From contig NZ_CP117167.1 of NCBI RefSeq assembly GCF_028596025.1, positions 2,232,001 to 2,296,000 of the forward strand: a stretch of 64,000 nucleotides of DNA, in the 5' to 3' direction. The notes under the pieces were generated by a model. That model was not told the origin of the DNA, did no database searches, and saw only the letters and a program-made list of their open reading frames with translations. The position numbers were made by a program, and so were the translations under genes. The stretch comes from Mucilaginibacter jinjuensis (GTDB lineage Bacteria > Bacteroidota > Bacteroidia > Sphingobacteriales > Sphingobacteriaceae). This document shows, one piece after another, positions 17,900 through 25,947 of this stretch (positions are counted from its first letter, which is position 1; the number at the start of each line of letters is the position of its first letter).

Positions 17900-17986
17900 T
17901 GTGCCTCAATCAAGGATACTTGTATCTCAAACCACGCGGATTACCCGTAAGCATTTCCAGACACGACAAACCTTGATTGAGGCACA
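17900..17986. promoter_or_regulatory. 16-bp perfect inverted repeat in divergent AKR/SDR promoter region
   Basis: TGTGCCTCAATCAAGG at 17900-17915 is exactly reverse-complementary to CCTTGATTGAGGCACA at 17971-17986, with 55 bp between. The arms lie between the divergently read aldo/keto reductase (start 17852) and SDR (start 18038) genes. The right arm ends 20 bp before a possible -7 element CAGCTTTG at 18007-18014. The likeliest role is a pair of operator sites serving both promoters. The regulator may be the neighbouring AraC protein, but that is inference. Confidence 0.55.
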
Positions 17987-18037
17987 TTCATTCTTATACT
18001 ATGCAGCAGCTTTGTATTAATTATAAAGAATTCAGCT

Positions 18038-18796
18038 ATGCAAAAACATCAATCAATTCTGGAAGGGAAAAAAGTCGTCATCATTGGCGGCAGTGCAGGC
18101 ATCGGCTTAGCCGCTGCTATTGCTGCCGCAAACAGTGGAGCCTTGGTTATTATCGCATCAAGTGATGCGGAACGTATGGAAAAGGCTCTTAGCCAGCTGC
18201 CTGAAAATGCATCGGGTATCTGTACAGATGCCGGCGATGAAGAGCAGATCAAAAGGCTGTTTGAACAGACAGGCTTTTTCGATCACTTAATTTATACTGC
18301 CGGCGAAACCTTTTATTCGGGAATACTCAGCGAGATCGACATTAAAAGCAGCAAAAAGTTCTTTGATATCCGCTATTGGGGTGCCATGGCCGCTGTAAAA
18401 TACGCTGCGCCTTATATCAATCCGGGCGGTTCTATTACTTTAACCAGCGGTATTGCCGGGCAGAGTCCGGGCAAGGGCTGGGCAATCGGCGCCAGCATGA
18501 CTGCAGCAATGGAGGGCTTCACACGCGCAATGGCCATCGAGCTGGCGCCAATTCGGGTGAACGCGGTTTCACCTGGTATCGTGAACACAGAGCTATGGTC
18601 GCTGGTGCCACCGGAAGCCAGGGAACATTTATTTAGCCAGGCTGCATCACAGCTTCCCTTGGGTAAAATAGCCGGGCCACAAGACCTTGCGCTAACCTAT
18701 CTTCATTTGATGGAGCAAAATTATATGACAGGGCAAACTATAACTGTGGATGGCGGCGGCGTTCTGACCAATATTTATGGCAGGCTGCAAGGCTAA
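18038..18796 (+). CDS. Atypical short-chain dehydrogenase/reductase lacking the YxxxK motif
   Basis: The 252-residue protein has the Rossmann GGSAGIGLA nucleotide motif (~residues 17-25), the strand SGIAGQSPG and a typical end (TGQTITVDGGG). Where classical SDRs have Tyr-x-x-x-Lys it reads GWAIGASMTAAMEGF, so the catalytic Tyr and Lys are both missing. A recognised subgroup of SDR-fold proteins shares this loss. Catalysis may differ or be absent. It is divergent from the aldo/keto reductase and about 100 bp upstream of a classical SDR. Confidence 0.85.
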   Translation: MQKHQSILEGKKVVIIGGSAGIGLAAAIAAANSGALVIIASSDAERMEKALSQLPENASGICTDAGDEEQIKRLFEQTGFFDHLIYTAGETFYSGILSEIDIKSSKKFFDIRYWGAMAAVKYAAPYINPGGSITLTSGIAGQSPGKGWAIGASMTAAMEGFTRAMAIELAPIRVNAVSPGIVNTELWSLVPPEAREHLFSQAASQLPLGKIAGPQDLALTYLHLMEQNYMTGQTITVDGGGVLTNIYGRLQG

Positions 18797-18854
18797 TGTT
18801 TGGATTATACAATGAACTGTTTCTATCTGTCAATGTAACGATGGTGCCGGAGCC

Positions 18855-18862
18855 TAACTTTG
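18855..18862 (+). promoter_or_regulatory. Candidate -7 promoter element (TAACTTTG)
   Basis: TAACTTTG fits the Bacteroidota -7 consensus TAnnTTTG and lies 30 bp before the ATG of the SDR at 18893. No convincing TTG -33 element was seen, so support is moderate. Confidence 0.4.
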
Positions 18863-18892
18863 CCTTCAAACAAAAACTTATAACTTTTTGAA

Positions 18893-19633
18893 ATGAACTT
18901 AAAAGAGAAAATAGCGCTGGTTACAGGAGCATCCAGCGGGATTGGAGAAGCCGTTGCAAAGGCGTTAGCAGGAAAAGGTGTTAAAGTAGGCCTGGCAGCA
19001 AGAAGAACGGATAAACTTGAGGGTGTGTTAGCAGAAATTCAAGCGGAAGGTGGTGAAGGTATAATTATTACAATGGACGTTACCGACCGGAATTCAGTAA
19101 CAAAGGGCGTCGACCTGCTACTGGAAACCTATGGAAAAATAGATATCCTGATCAACAATGCCGGCGTGATGTATCTTTCCGATATTGATGCCCTGAAATT
19201 AGATGAATGGGAGAAAATGGTTGATATCAACATCAAGGGTATCTTAAATCCTACCGGTGCGGTCTTGCCCCATCTCATAGCGCAAAAATCCGGTCATATC
19301 ATCAATACCTCCTCGATTGCAGGCCGTAAGCTGTTTCAGGGTTTAGGGGTTTATTGTGCTACCAAGCACGCGGTAGCCGCATTTTCTGATATCATGAGAA
19401 TGGAAATCGCGCCAAAACATCATATCCGTGTAACCTCCATTCAACCCGGTGCTGTAGCAACGGAGCTTCAGCAACATACGACAGATCCAAAGTACAAGGA
19501 AGCTATGGCTAATTCAACCTATCCGCCTTTGCTGCCGGAAGATATTGCCTCCAGCATGCTCTATGCTCTGGAGGCCCCGGATCATGTAGATGTCTCGGAG
19601 ATATTTATTCTTCCGTCTGAGCAGGCATGGTAA
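18893..19633 (+). CDS. Classical SDR oxidoreductase (YdfG-like)
   Basis: The 246-residue protein is a cytosolic NAD(P)-dependent reductase. It has TGASSGIGEA (~residues 12-21), AARRTDKLE suggesting NADP preference, NNAGV (~86-90), catalytic Ser in INTSSIAG, and YCATKHAV holding the Tyr/Lys pair. The length and sequence resemble the YdfG/serine-dehydrogenase-like group that reduces small hydroxy/keto compounds. It has its own -7-like element and is followed by a Tat-exported protein gene. The substrate is unknown. Confidence 0.9.
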   Translation: MNLKEKIALVTGASSGIGEAVAKALAGKGVKVGLAARRTDKLEGVLAEIQAEGGEGIIITMDVTDRNSVTKGVDLLLETYGKIDILINNAGVMYLSDIDALKLDEWEKMVDINIKGILNPTGAVLPHLIAQKSGHIINTSSIAGRKLFQGLGVYCATKHAVAAFSDIMRMEIAPKHHIRVTSIQPGAVATELQQHTTDPKYKEAMANSTYPPLLPEDIASSMLYALEAPDHVDVSEIFILPSEQAW

Positions 19634-19692
19634 TGCCTCATAACTTGTAACAGAATAGTTCAACCTGACTGAGGGTATAAAATTTTTTGAAA

Positions 19693-20739
19693 ATGAAAAA
19701 CGAAAAAATAACAAGTTCCAGGAGGAGATTTTTACAGCAAACGGCTTTGGCTGGTGCCGGTATCCTATTCATTAATCCGGCAATTGGCTTTTCCCGAAAT
19801 AGTGATCCCAGCCATGACGCAGAAATAATGCCTGCCGATGGACAAAATGTTCCCGAGATCGAAAACTCAGCTCTGTATTGCACAACGGTGTATGCCTGGT
19901 TACGAACTGATATTCCGTTGGAGGTCGGACACAATTACTGGCGGGATATACATGGCACGCTTGTTTCCCGCATACCGGGTACTTGGTTATATCGTCAATT
20001 GCACTGGAAACCGGCCATCAGCGTACTTTCAAGCCGTTTTCAAGGCTTCGTAAAACCGTTGAGCGATGCAGATCAGCCTCAGGGAATCGCTCACACCTTC
20101 TATTATGATGAAGCCGGGCGCCGAAAATTCGAAAATCATCCGTTTATTAAAAAATATTTGTTGGATGACGAGCCTATGCTGGTACGGTTAAATGCTACCT
20201 TATGGTCTAAAAATGATAACTCCGGAACCCTTAAAGATACTTCGAATAATATGACGCCGCAGGGCAAACCTGAAAACGATGAATATGCGGTATCGTTTAT
20301 TCTAGATCCGGCACTGAGTGCCGGAAAACGAAAACAAAGTCTGATTAACCTTGCTGGTAGTCTGGCTAAATTAGAGAAGACAACTAGGGTAAGATATCAC
20401 CTGCTGGAAGATTATGACGATGATCATTTCCCCGACACCAAGGTGCCCCATCACCGGCCGGCATCGGTCAGGTATAATGCCTGGATCGAATTGGGGGTCG
20501 CCCCGCAAACTGACCTGGCAACGATTTTGGAACCTGGTCTGAGCAAAATGATGGATGAACTGGACACGATTCATATTTATCCGATCTACGACAAGTACAC
20601 GATCATGGCCGGCGGTAAACCTACAATTGTAGGCCTGAAAGGCTATCCGGCGTATCAGACAATTTTGGCTGCCCGTGCGAAAAACCAGCTCCAGCAGCAG
20701 ATGCTCGATGACGTATACGGAAAAGTGCCACTTGGATAG
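19693..20739 (+). CDS. Tat-exported protein of unknown function (EthD/dimeric alpha-beta-barrel-like)
   Basis: The ATG at 19693 is preferred to a TTG 6 bp upstream. The product of 348 residues begins with a twin-arginine signal (SRRRFLQQTALAGAGILF). Its body has repeated segments such as YAWLRTDIPLEVGHNYWRDIHG and YDEAGRRKFENHP that look like EthD-type ferredoxin-like folds. A second EthD-like half may follow in residues ~190-340. EthD-like proteins accompany oxidative degradation pathways. I cannot assign a reaction. It sits among oxidoreductase genes and may work with the periplasmic Pao-type enzyme or Tat-exported aldo/keto reductase. Confidence 0.55.
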   Translation: MKNEKITSSRRRFLQQTALAGAGILFINPAIGFSRNSDPSHDAEIMPADGQNVPEIENSALYCTTVYAWLRTDIPLEVGHNYWRDIHGTLVSRIPGTWLYRQLHWKPAISVLSSRFQGFVKPLSDADQPQGIAHTFYYDEAGRRKFENHPFIKKYLLDDEPMLVRLNATLWSKNDNSGTLKDTSNNMTPQGKPENDEYAVSFILDPALSAGKRKQSLINLAGSLAKLEKTTRVRYHLLEDYDDDHFPDTKVPHHRPASVRYNAWIELGVAPQTDLATILEPGLSKMMDELDTIHIYPIYDKYTIMAGGKPTIVGLKGYPAYQTILAARAKNQLQQQMLDDVYGKVPLG

Positions 20740-20848
20740 TTAGCCATTGTTAACCGGCCTGGCTGCTGGATCTAATTTAAAATTAATTAATTTTAATGCA
20801 CTGGTTTCCGATTAAGGTGCAACATATGCAACGTAAAAAATTAAAACA

Positions 20849-21745
20849 ATGATCGAAAAACAATCCATTAACGAGTATTACCGGCAGCGCATACCGGAAG
20901 AGGTGAAGCCGGCCTATGTAGAGCTGGGCGCTTTCAATGTATTCCGGAAAGACGATGTGGGTCCGGATAAAGCGCCGGTTAAATATGCGCGGAGAGAATT
21001 CTTTAAAATAGCACTCATTCATGGGAATTGTCTTTTTCATTACGCGGACAAGACGATTGAGATCAACGGCAGCACGCTGGTGTTCTCTAACCCGGATACG
21101 CCCTATACCTTTGAGCCGATAAAAGAGGAGGCTGGTGGTTACTTTTGCATTTTTCGGGAAAGCTTTTACAGTGAATACCTGCGCAACAGCCTAAAGGAAC
21201 TGCCCATGTACCGGATCGCTGGAAGCCCTGTTTACGCTCTGGATAATGTCAGCACCGAACAGGTGAACGTTATCTTTGAAAAAATGATCAGGGAAGTTGC
21301 CGGTGAATACCAATTCAAATATGATTTGATACGGAATTATATCACAGAGATCATTCATACCGCACTGAAATTGGAACCGTCCGGTCAGCTATATGCACAT
21401 ACGGATGCCAGTAAGAGAATCACGGCGGTGTTTATGGAATTATTGGAAAGGCAGTTCCCCATTGAAAAGCCCGGCGATCAGTTTAAGATGAAAAGCCCGG
21501 CTGATTTCGCCCGGCAGCTTTCGGTTCATGTCAATCACCTCAACCGGGCAGTAAAACAGACTACCGGAAAAACCACGTCTACGGTTATTTATGAGCGGCT
21601 AACCAGTGAGGCGAAGGCGTTACTAAAGCATACCGACTGGAACGTAGCCGAGATCGGTTTTAGTCTGGGATTCGATGACCCAACACACTTTAACCACTTT
21701 TTCAGAAAGCAAACCAATAGCACGCCCATGAGTTTCCGGAATTGA
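20849..21745 (+). CDS. AraC-family transcriptional regulator
   Basis: The 298-residue regulator has an N-terminal cupin-like sensing domain (IEINGSTLVFSNPDTPYTFEP) and a C-terminal pair of AraC helix-turn-helix motifs (ADFARQLSVHVNHLNRAVK and VAEIGFSLGFDDPTHFNHFF). It lies just upstream of an aldehyde-reductase-like gene on the same strand, which has its own -7-like element, so it is a likely regulator of that gene. It belongs to a different AraC subgroup from the PKP.HPL copies in this window. Confidence 0.88.
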   Translation: MIEKQSINEYYRQRIPEEVKPAYVELGAFNVFRKDDVGPDKAPVKYARREFFKIALIHGNCLFHYADKTIEINGSTLVFSNPDTPYTFEPIKEEAGGYFCIFRESFYSEYLRNSLKELPMYRIAGSPVYALDNVSTEQVNVIFEKMIREVAGEYQFKYDLIRNYITEIIHTALKLEPSGQLYAHTDASKRITAVFMELLERQFPIEKPGDQFKMKSPADFARQLSVHVNHLNRAVKQTTGKTTSTVIYERLTSEAKALLKHTDWNVAEIGFSLGFDDPTHFNHFFRKQTNSTPMSFRN

Positions 21746-21818
21746 ACTCAATCCCCATCATGACTTTTGAGCAAAGTAAATACGCCGTTAAAACAAAGCC
21801 GCGAAAGTGGGTACAACC

Positions 21819-21826
21819 TACCTTTG
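21819..21826 (+). promoter_or_regulatory. Candidate -7 promoter element (TACCTTTG)
   Basis: TACCTTTG matches TAnnTTTG and lies 14 bp before the ATG at 21841, implying a very short leader. No clear -33 TTG was found at the expected spacing. Confidence 0.4.
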
Positions 21827-21840
21827 AATAAAAAAAGTTT

Positions 21841-22875
21841 ATGGAGAATTCATCATTGAAACCCTTGGTTTTAGTTACAGGCGGTTCCGGTTTTATAGCC
21901 AGCTATTGCATTATTGAGCTTTTGAATAACGGTTACAGGGTAAAGGCCAGTGTTCGTTCGCTTGAGCGGACCAAAGAAGTAAAAGAGATGTTAACCAGAG
22001 GGGGCATTAGAAATTTTAAGGATCTTTCTTTTGTAGAGGCCGACCTTGGCCGGGAGTCCGGTTGGGATCAGGCTGTCGCCGGCTGTACTTATGTCATTCA
22101 TCCTGCATCACCTACGCCTAATCCTGCAGCAAAAACCGAAGAAGAATTTGTTCGGCCGGCAGTAAACGGGGTATTGTGGGTATTACGTGCAGCAAAAAAG
22201 GCCGGAGTAAAACGAGTGGTCCTGACATCTGCCTTCGGTGCAGTAGGTTATGGTACCAACAAACAATCGCCGTACACAGAGGAGGACTGGTCTGATCTGC
22301 GACAATCACTTCCGGCCTATCAAAAATCAAAAACCATGTCGGAAAAGGCCGCCTGGGATTACGTCAATGGCGAAGGGAAAGGGTTGGAGCTTTCCGTGGT
22401 CAACCCGGTCGCGGTCCTGGGACCTGTTCTCGGGCCTGATTATTCTCATTCCATCCGCCTCATCCAGGGAATGCTCAGCGGTACGATCAAAGGTTTGCCA
22501 AAAATCACCTTTCCGCAGGTGGATGTAAGAGATGTCGCAGACCTGCACGTAAAAGCGATGACGCATCCGGACGCCAAAGGTCAGCGCTTCCTGGCTTCGG
22601 CCGGAGAGGCTATCTCTAACCTGGATATCGCCCGCATCCTGCGAGAGGGTTTAGGTGAAAAAGCAGCAAAAGTTCCACAGCGGGAAATGCCAAGCTGGTT
22701 GATCAGAATCATCGGGCTTTTTAACCCCAAAGTGCGGCTTATCGTACCTCATTTGGGATTATACAAAGAAGTGAGCCATGACAAAGCAAGCCGGTTACTG
22801 AACTGGGAGCCGAGGCCTACCAGGGATGCGGTATTAGCCACAGGCCGGAGCCTGATCGATTTAGGATTAGTATAA
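21841..22875 (+). CDS. NAD(P)-dependent aldehyde/ketone reductase, extended SDR (dihydroflavonol reductase-like)
   Basis: The 344-residue protein starts with VTGGSGFIASYCI, the Rossmann motif of extended SDRs, followed by VRSLERTKEV typical of NADP-binding dihydroflavonol 4-reductase-like enzymes. The catalytic Tyr/Lys pair is in YQKSKTMSEKAAW (~residues 160-172), preceded by LTSAFGAVGY. C-terminal VDVRDVADLHVKAM is conserved in this family. It likely reduces aldehydes or ketones in the cytosol. It is followed 18 bp later by an AraC gene, probably in the same transcript. Confidence 0.88.
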   Translation: MENSSLKPLVLVTGGSGFIASYCIIELLNNGYRVKASVRSLERTKEVKEMLTRGGIRNFKDLSFVEADLGRESGWDQAVAGCTYVIHPASPTPNPAAKTEEEFVRPAVNGVLWVLRAAKKAGVKRVVLTSAFGAVGYGTNKQSPYTEEDWSDLRQSLPAYQKSKTMSEKAAWDYVNGEGKGLELSVVNPVAVLGPVLGPDYSHSIRLIQGMLSGTIKGLPKITFPQVDVRDVADLHVKAMTHPDAKGQRFLASAGEAISNLDIARILREGLGEKAAKVPQREMPSWLIRIIGLFNPKVRLIVPHLGLYKEVSHDKASRLLNWEPRPTRDAVLATGRSLIDLGLV

Positions 22876-22893
22876 TTGCTTAAACTAATAAAA

Positions 22894-23727
22894 ATGCAAA
22901 AGACGGATTTGGAAACGGCTGCTCAAACTAAAGGAAGGATATTTGTGTCGTGCAAGCGGGAAAAGCACTATAGCAGGGAACTGATCCTTGATCAGCACGC
23001 GCTTGTATACATCATTGCTGGTACAATGAAAATTATCTATAGTGACCAGGTTTACACTTTTGAACGCAATTCACTCATTCTCATACCTCGAAATCAATTA
23101 GGGCGTCTGATTAAGCTTCCTGCCGAAAGTGAACCGTTTCGCTCCGTTTCGATTCTTTTTCCTCCCGATGTACTTCGCAGTTTCTATCAGGAGAAGCCAA
23201 TTAATTTAGCTGAAAAGAAATGGTCAGGACATTTACAGGTAAGGCAACATCCGCTTATTGAAAATTTCTTTCAGTCGCTTGTGCCGTACTTTGATGTGAA
23301 TGATGAGCTTCCGGATGAATTGGCTTCGCTCAAGATCCGGGAGTGCCTGACCTTGTTGGATGCATATGACGGGCAGACCAAAAGAGTATTAGCAGTCTCG
23401 GGGGAACCTGGTAAGATTGATCTTGCCGACTTTATGGATCAGCACTTTATCTTTAATCTTTCATTGGAAAAATTCGGTTATCTGACGGGCCGTAGCCTCA
23501 CTACATTTAAGAAAGACTTTAAACAGCTCTTTCAAATGACGCCTGGAAGATGGTTGACAGCAAAGCGTTTGGAACGAGCACGTTATCAGATAGCTGTACA
23601 GCATAGAAAACCGATTGATGTATTTGTGGAAGTTGGTTTTGAAAATTTGTCCCATTTTTCAATTGCCTTTAAGAAGCAGTTTGGCTACAGTCCGGCACAC
23701 CTTCCGGACAACCTTTTTGATCGATAA
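22894..23727 (+). CDS. AraC-family transcriptional regulator (first of a tandem pair)
   Basis: Start set at the ATG at 22894 (MQKTDLETAAQ); an upstream TTG adds six poor residues. The product of about 277 residues has an N-terminal cupin-like domain and C-terminal HTH motifs (LEKFGYLTGRSLTTFKKDF and PIDVFVEVGFENLSHFSIAF). The next gene encodes a relative with the same layout (YMSGRSLSSFRRDF), 21 bp downstream. The two probably arose by tandem duplication. It likely controls the adjacent reductase gene. Confidence 0.87.
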   Translation: MQKTDLETAAQTKGRIFVSCKREKHYSRELILDQHALVYIIAGTMKIIYSDQVYTFERNSLILIPRNQLGRLIKLPAESEPFRSVSILFPPDVLRSFYQEKPINLAEKKWSGHLQVRQHPLIENFFQSLVPYFDVNDELPDELASLKIRECLTLLDAYDGQTKRVLAVSGEPGKIDLADFMDQHFIFNLSLEKFGYLTGRSLTTFKKDFKQLFQMTPGRWLTAKRLERARYQIAVQHRKPIDVFVEVGFENLSHFSIAFKKQFGYSPAHLPDNLFDR

Positions 23728-23748
23728 CAGGTAATCAATAATCGAATA

Positions 23749-24648
23749 ATGAGAACGATAAAGATACCAGGCGATTTTGGCGATTATGTTTCTGCCCATA
23801 ACAAACTGCAACTTGAAGGCACCCTGGTGGTTGAATCCTGCAACCAGCCTTACGCCGAAAAGTTAAATGTATATATTGAGGAACATTTGCTGCTGTGTGT
23901 GCTGGAAGGCGAGCATCATATACGCGTTGGCGAAACTGACCTTGTTTTTGGACGTCAGGAAATGATCCTGTTTAAAAAGGATACCTATTGCGAGTCCCAC
24001 CAGGTAGTAAATGCCCCTGACGGTACAAGTTTGAACAGCGTTTTATTTTTCATAAGCGATAAATTAATTACTGATTTTCTTCGCCAAACATCGTTTGTCG
24101 TTGATCGCAATCCCACTTCTAGTGAGGCTGGAGTTACCAGACAGTCCTTTGGGAACCGGATGGTTAAATATCTGGAATCACTTCAGCCTTTCTTTGCCGA
24201 ACGTGAGCCCATCTCTCCGGCTCTTTTAAAGCTCAAACTGTTTGAACTGCTACATCACTTGGCCGAAGCTCATCCTCTCACCTTACAGGCCATGGTTTAT
24301 AACCGCGGAAAATATATCCACGATATCAGCCGCATTGTTAGCGATAATTATTTAAAAAAACTCCCGCTTCAGCAGCTGGCTTATATGTCCGGCCGCAGCT
24401 TATCCAGCTTCAGGCGCGACTTTCTCAAAATTTATGAACTCCAGCCAGCCAGGTGGATACAGAACCAGCGTCTTGAAAAGGCAAGGGAATTACTGCGGAA
24501 CACGCCCATACCTGTAGGAGATATCTATCAGGAAGTCGGGTTCGAAAGTTTCGGTCACTTTTCAAGAGCCTATAAGCATTACTTCGGTCATACCCCGTCA
24601 GCAGAAAGAGCACAGCTTCAAACTGACACCGACAGGCAAATTCTTTGA
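23749..24648 (+). CDS. AraC-family transcriptional regulator (second of a tandem pair)
   Basis: The 299-residue protein matches the preceding regulator in architecture: a cupin-like N-terminal domain (EGEHHIRVGETDLVFGRQE), then HTH motifs LQQLAYMSGRSLSSFRRDF and VGDIYQEVGFESFGHFSRAY. It is 21 bp after its paralogue and 61 bp before a Tat-exported aldo/keto reductase gene. Two similar regulators in tandem suggest distinct targets upstream and downstream. Confidence 0.87.
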   Translation: MRTIKIPGDFGDYVSAHNKLQLEGTLVVESCNQPYAEKLNVYIEEHLLLCVLEGEHHIRVGETDLVFGRQEMILFKKDTYCESHQVVNAPDGTSLNSVLFFISDKLITDFLRQTSFVVDRNPTSSEAGVTRQSFGNRMVKYLESLQPFFAEREPISPALLKLKLFELLHHLAEAHPLTLQAMVYNRGKYIHDISRIVSDNYLKKLPLQQLAYMSGRSLSSFRRDFLKIYELQPARWIQNQRLEKARELLRNTPIPVGDIYQEVGFESFGHFSRAYKHYFGHTPSAERAQLQTDTDRQIL

Positions 24649-24709
24649 CGCTCAGAGCAAAAACTTCAATCACGTCATGATGTTTCCCTATAAGAAAACT
24701 TTTTAACCT

Positions 24710-25858
24710 ATGACGACACGACGCGACTTTTTAAATCTGGCCGGCAAAAGCGTTATCGCTGCCGGCGTGGGTTTAGCATTACCCAAACAACTATTGGCCG
24801 TAACTGGTTCTAAAAATGAACATTTAATTGAAAAACCTATGGAAACAGCAGCAAATGACTGGATCAAATCCCTGCCGCATTTTGGTATCGGCGGGGTGCC
24901 GCTCGGCAATGAATTTGAAGAAGTAACAGATGAACAAGCACATGAAACTATCGCAGCCGCATGGGAAGCAGGCGTGCGCTATTTTGATATGGCGCCCTGG
25001 TATGGCCTCGGTTTGGCGGAAAGACGTTTCGGCGCTTTCCTGCATAATCAAAAACGGGAAGACTTTTATATTTCGACCAAAGTGGGGAAATTACTGAAGG
25101 CATCGAAAAATAACCGCGGGCATGAAATGTTTCCGCATGCCGGGTCGCCAAATTCTCCAGTTTATGACTATACAGGACCTGGTGTGCGGAGATCGGTTGA
25201 AGACAGTTTGCAGCGACTCGGTATTGAGAGCATCGACATGGTATTCGTGCATGATCTGTCTTCGGATTTTCCCTGGTTTGACCGGCCCTGGACAGACTAT
25301 TATGATATCGCTAAAAAAGGTGCCTTCCCCGAGTTAAATAAGATGCGTGAGGAAGGTTTGATCAAGGCTTGGGGATTGGGAGTGAACACACCGGATCCTA
25401 TCCTGATGACGATGCGTGATTCTACACCCGATGTTTTCCTGGTGGCTTCGCAATATTCACTAATTGACCATGAGAACGCTTTGCATCAGCTGTTTCCTGA
25501 GTTCCGGAAACGGAACATCAAAGTAGTGATCGGTTCGAGTCTGAACGCGGGTTTTATCTCCGGCAGTAACCGGTATAACTATAATCCAAAGAAGCCGATC
25601 CCGAAAGAGTATTTTGATAAGCGTGACCAGCTAAATAAAATCGCGGCCAGTTATCATATTGATCTACGTACCGCAGCACTGCAATTTTCTTCTTATCCGG
25701 ATGTAGTGGCTTCTATGGTAGTGGGTGCGCGCACGGCCAAGCAGATCAGAGATGATGCGGCATCACTTCAGGTAAAGATCCCTGCCGATTTTTGGGCTGA
25801 ATTAAAATCCAAGAAGCTCATCGATAAAGATGCCCCAACCAGCATGGGTCACGTCTGA
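24710..25858 (+). CDS. Tat-exported aldo/keto reductase
   Basis: The 382-residue protein has an N-terminal twin-arginine signal (TTRRDFLNLAGKSVIAAGVG) ahead of a complete aldo/keto reductase barrel. Tetrad residues are visible: Asp/Tyr in YFDMAPWYGLGLAERRFG, Lys in YISTKVGKLL and His in DMVFVHDLSS. The type resembles D-threo-aldose 1-dehydrogenase. Aldo/keto reductases are usually cytosolic and NAD(P)H-dependent, so export as a folded, cofactor-loaded enzyme through Tat is notable. A strong hairpin terminator follows at 25888. The substrate is unknown. Confidence 0.88.
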   Translation: MTTRRDFLNLAGKSVIAAGVGLALPKQLLAVTGSKNEHLIEKPMETAANDWIKSLPHFGIGGVPLGNEFEEVTDEQAHETIAAAWEAGVRYFDMAPWYGLGLAERRFGAFLHNQKREDFYISTKVGKLLKASKNNRGHEMFPHAGSPNSPVYDYTGPGVRRSVEDSLQRLGIESIDMVFVHDLSSDFPWFDRPWTDYYDIAKKGAFPELNKMREEGLIKAWGLGVNTPDPILMTMRDSTPDVFLVASQYSLIDHENALHQLFPEFRKRNIKVVIGSSLNAGFISGSNRYNYNPKKPIPKEYFDKRDQLNKIAASYHIDLRTAALQFSSYPDVVASMVVGARTAKQIRDDAASLQVKIPADFWAELKSKKLIDKDAPTSMGHV

Positions 25859-25887
25859 TCACTTAATATTAAACTTCTAAACTCAGT

Positions 25888-25934
25888 CAAACCGGGCTAT
25901 GATATACCGGCCCGGTTTGCTATGTCATTTTTTT
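25888..25934 (+). terminator. Rho-independent terminator after the Tat aldo/keto reductase gene
   Basis: CAAACCGGGC at 25888-25897 pairs perfectly with GCCCGGTTTG at 25910-25919 (10-bp stem, 12-nt loop), followed after a few bases by a run of T at about 25928-25934. It lies 30 bp after the stop of the aldo/keto reductase and before the lipoprotein gene. Confidence 0.8.
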
Positions 25935-25947
25935 AAAGCTTTAATCT

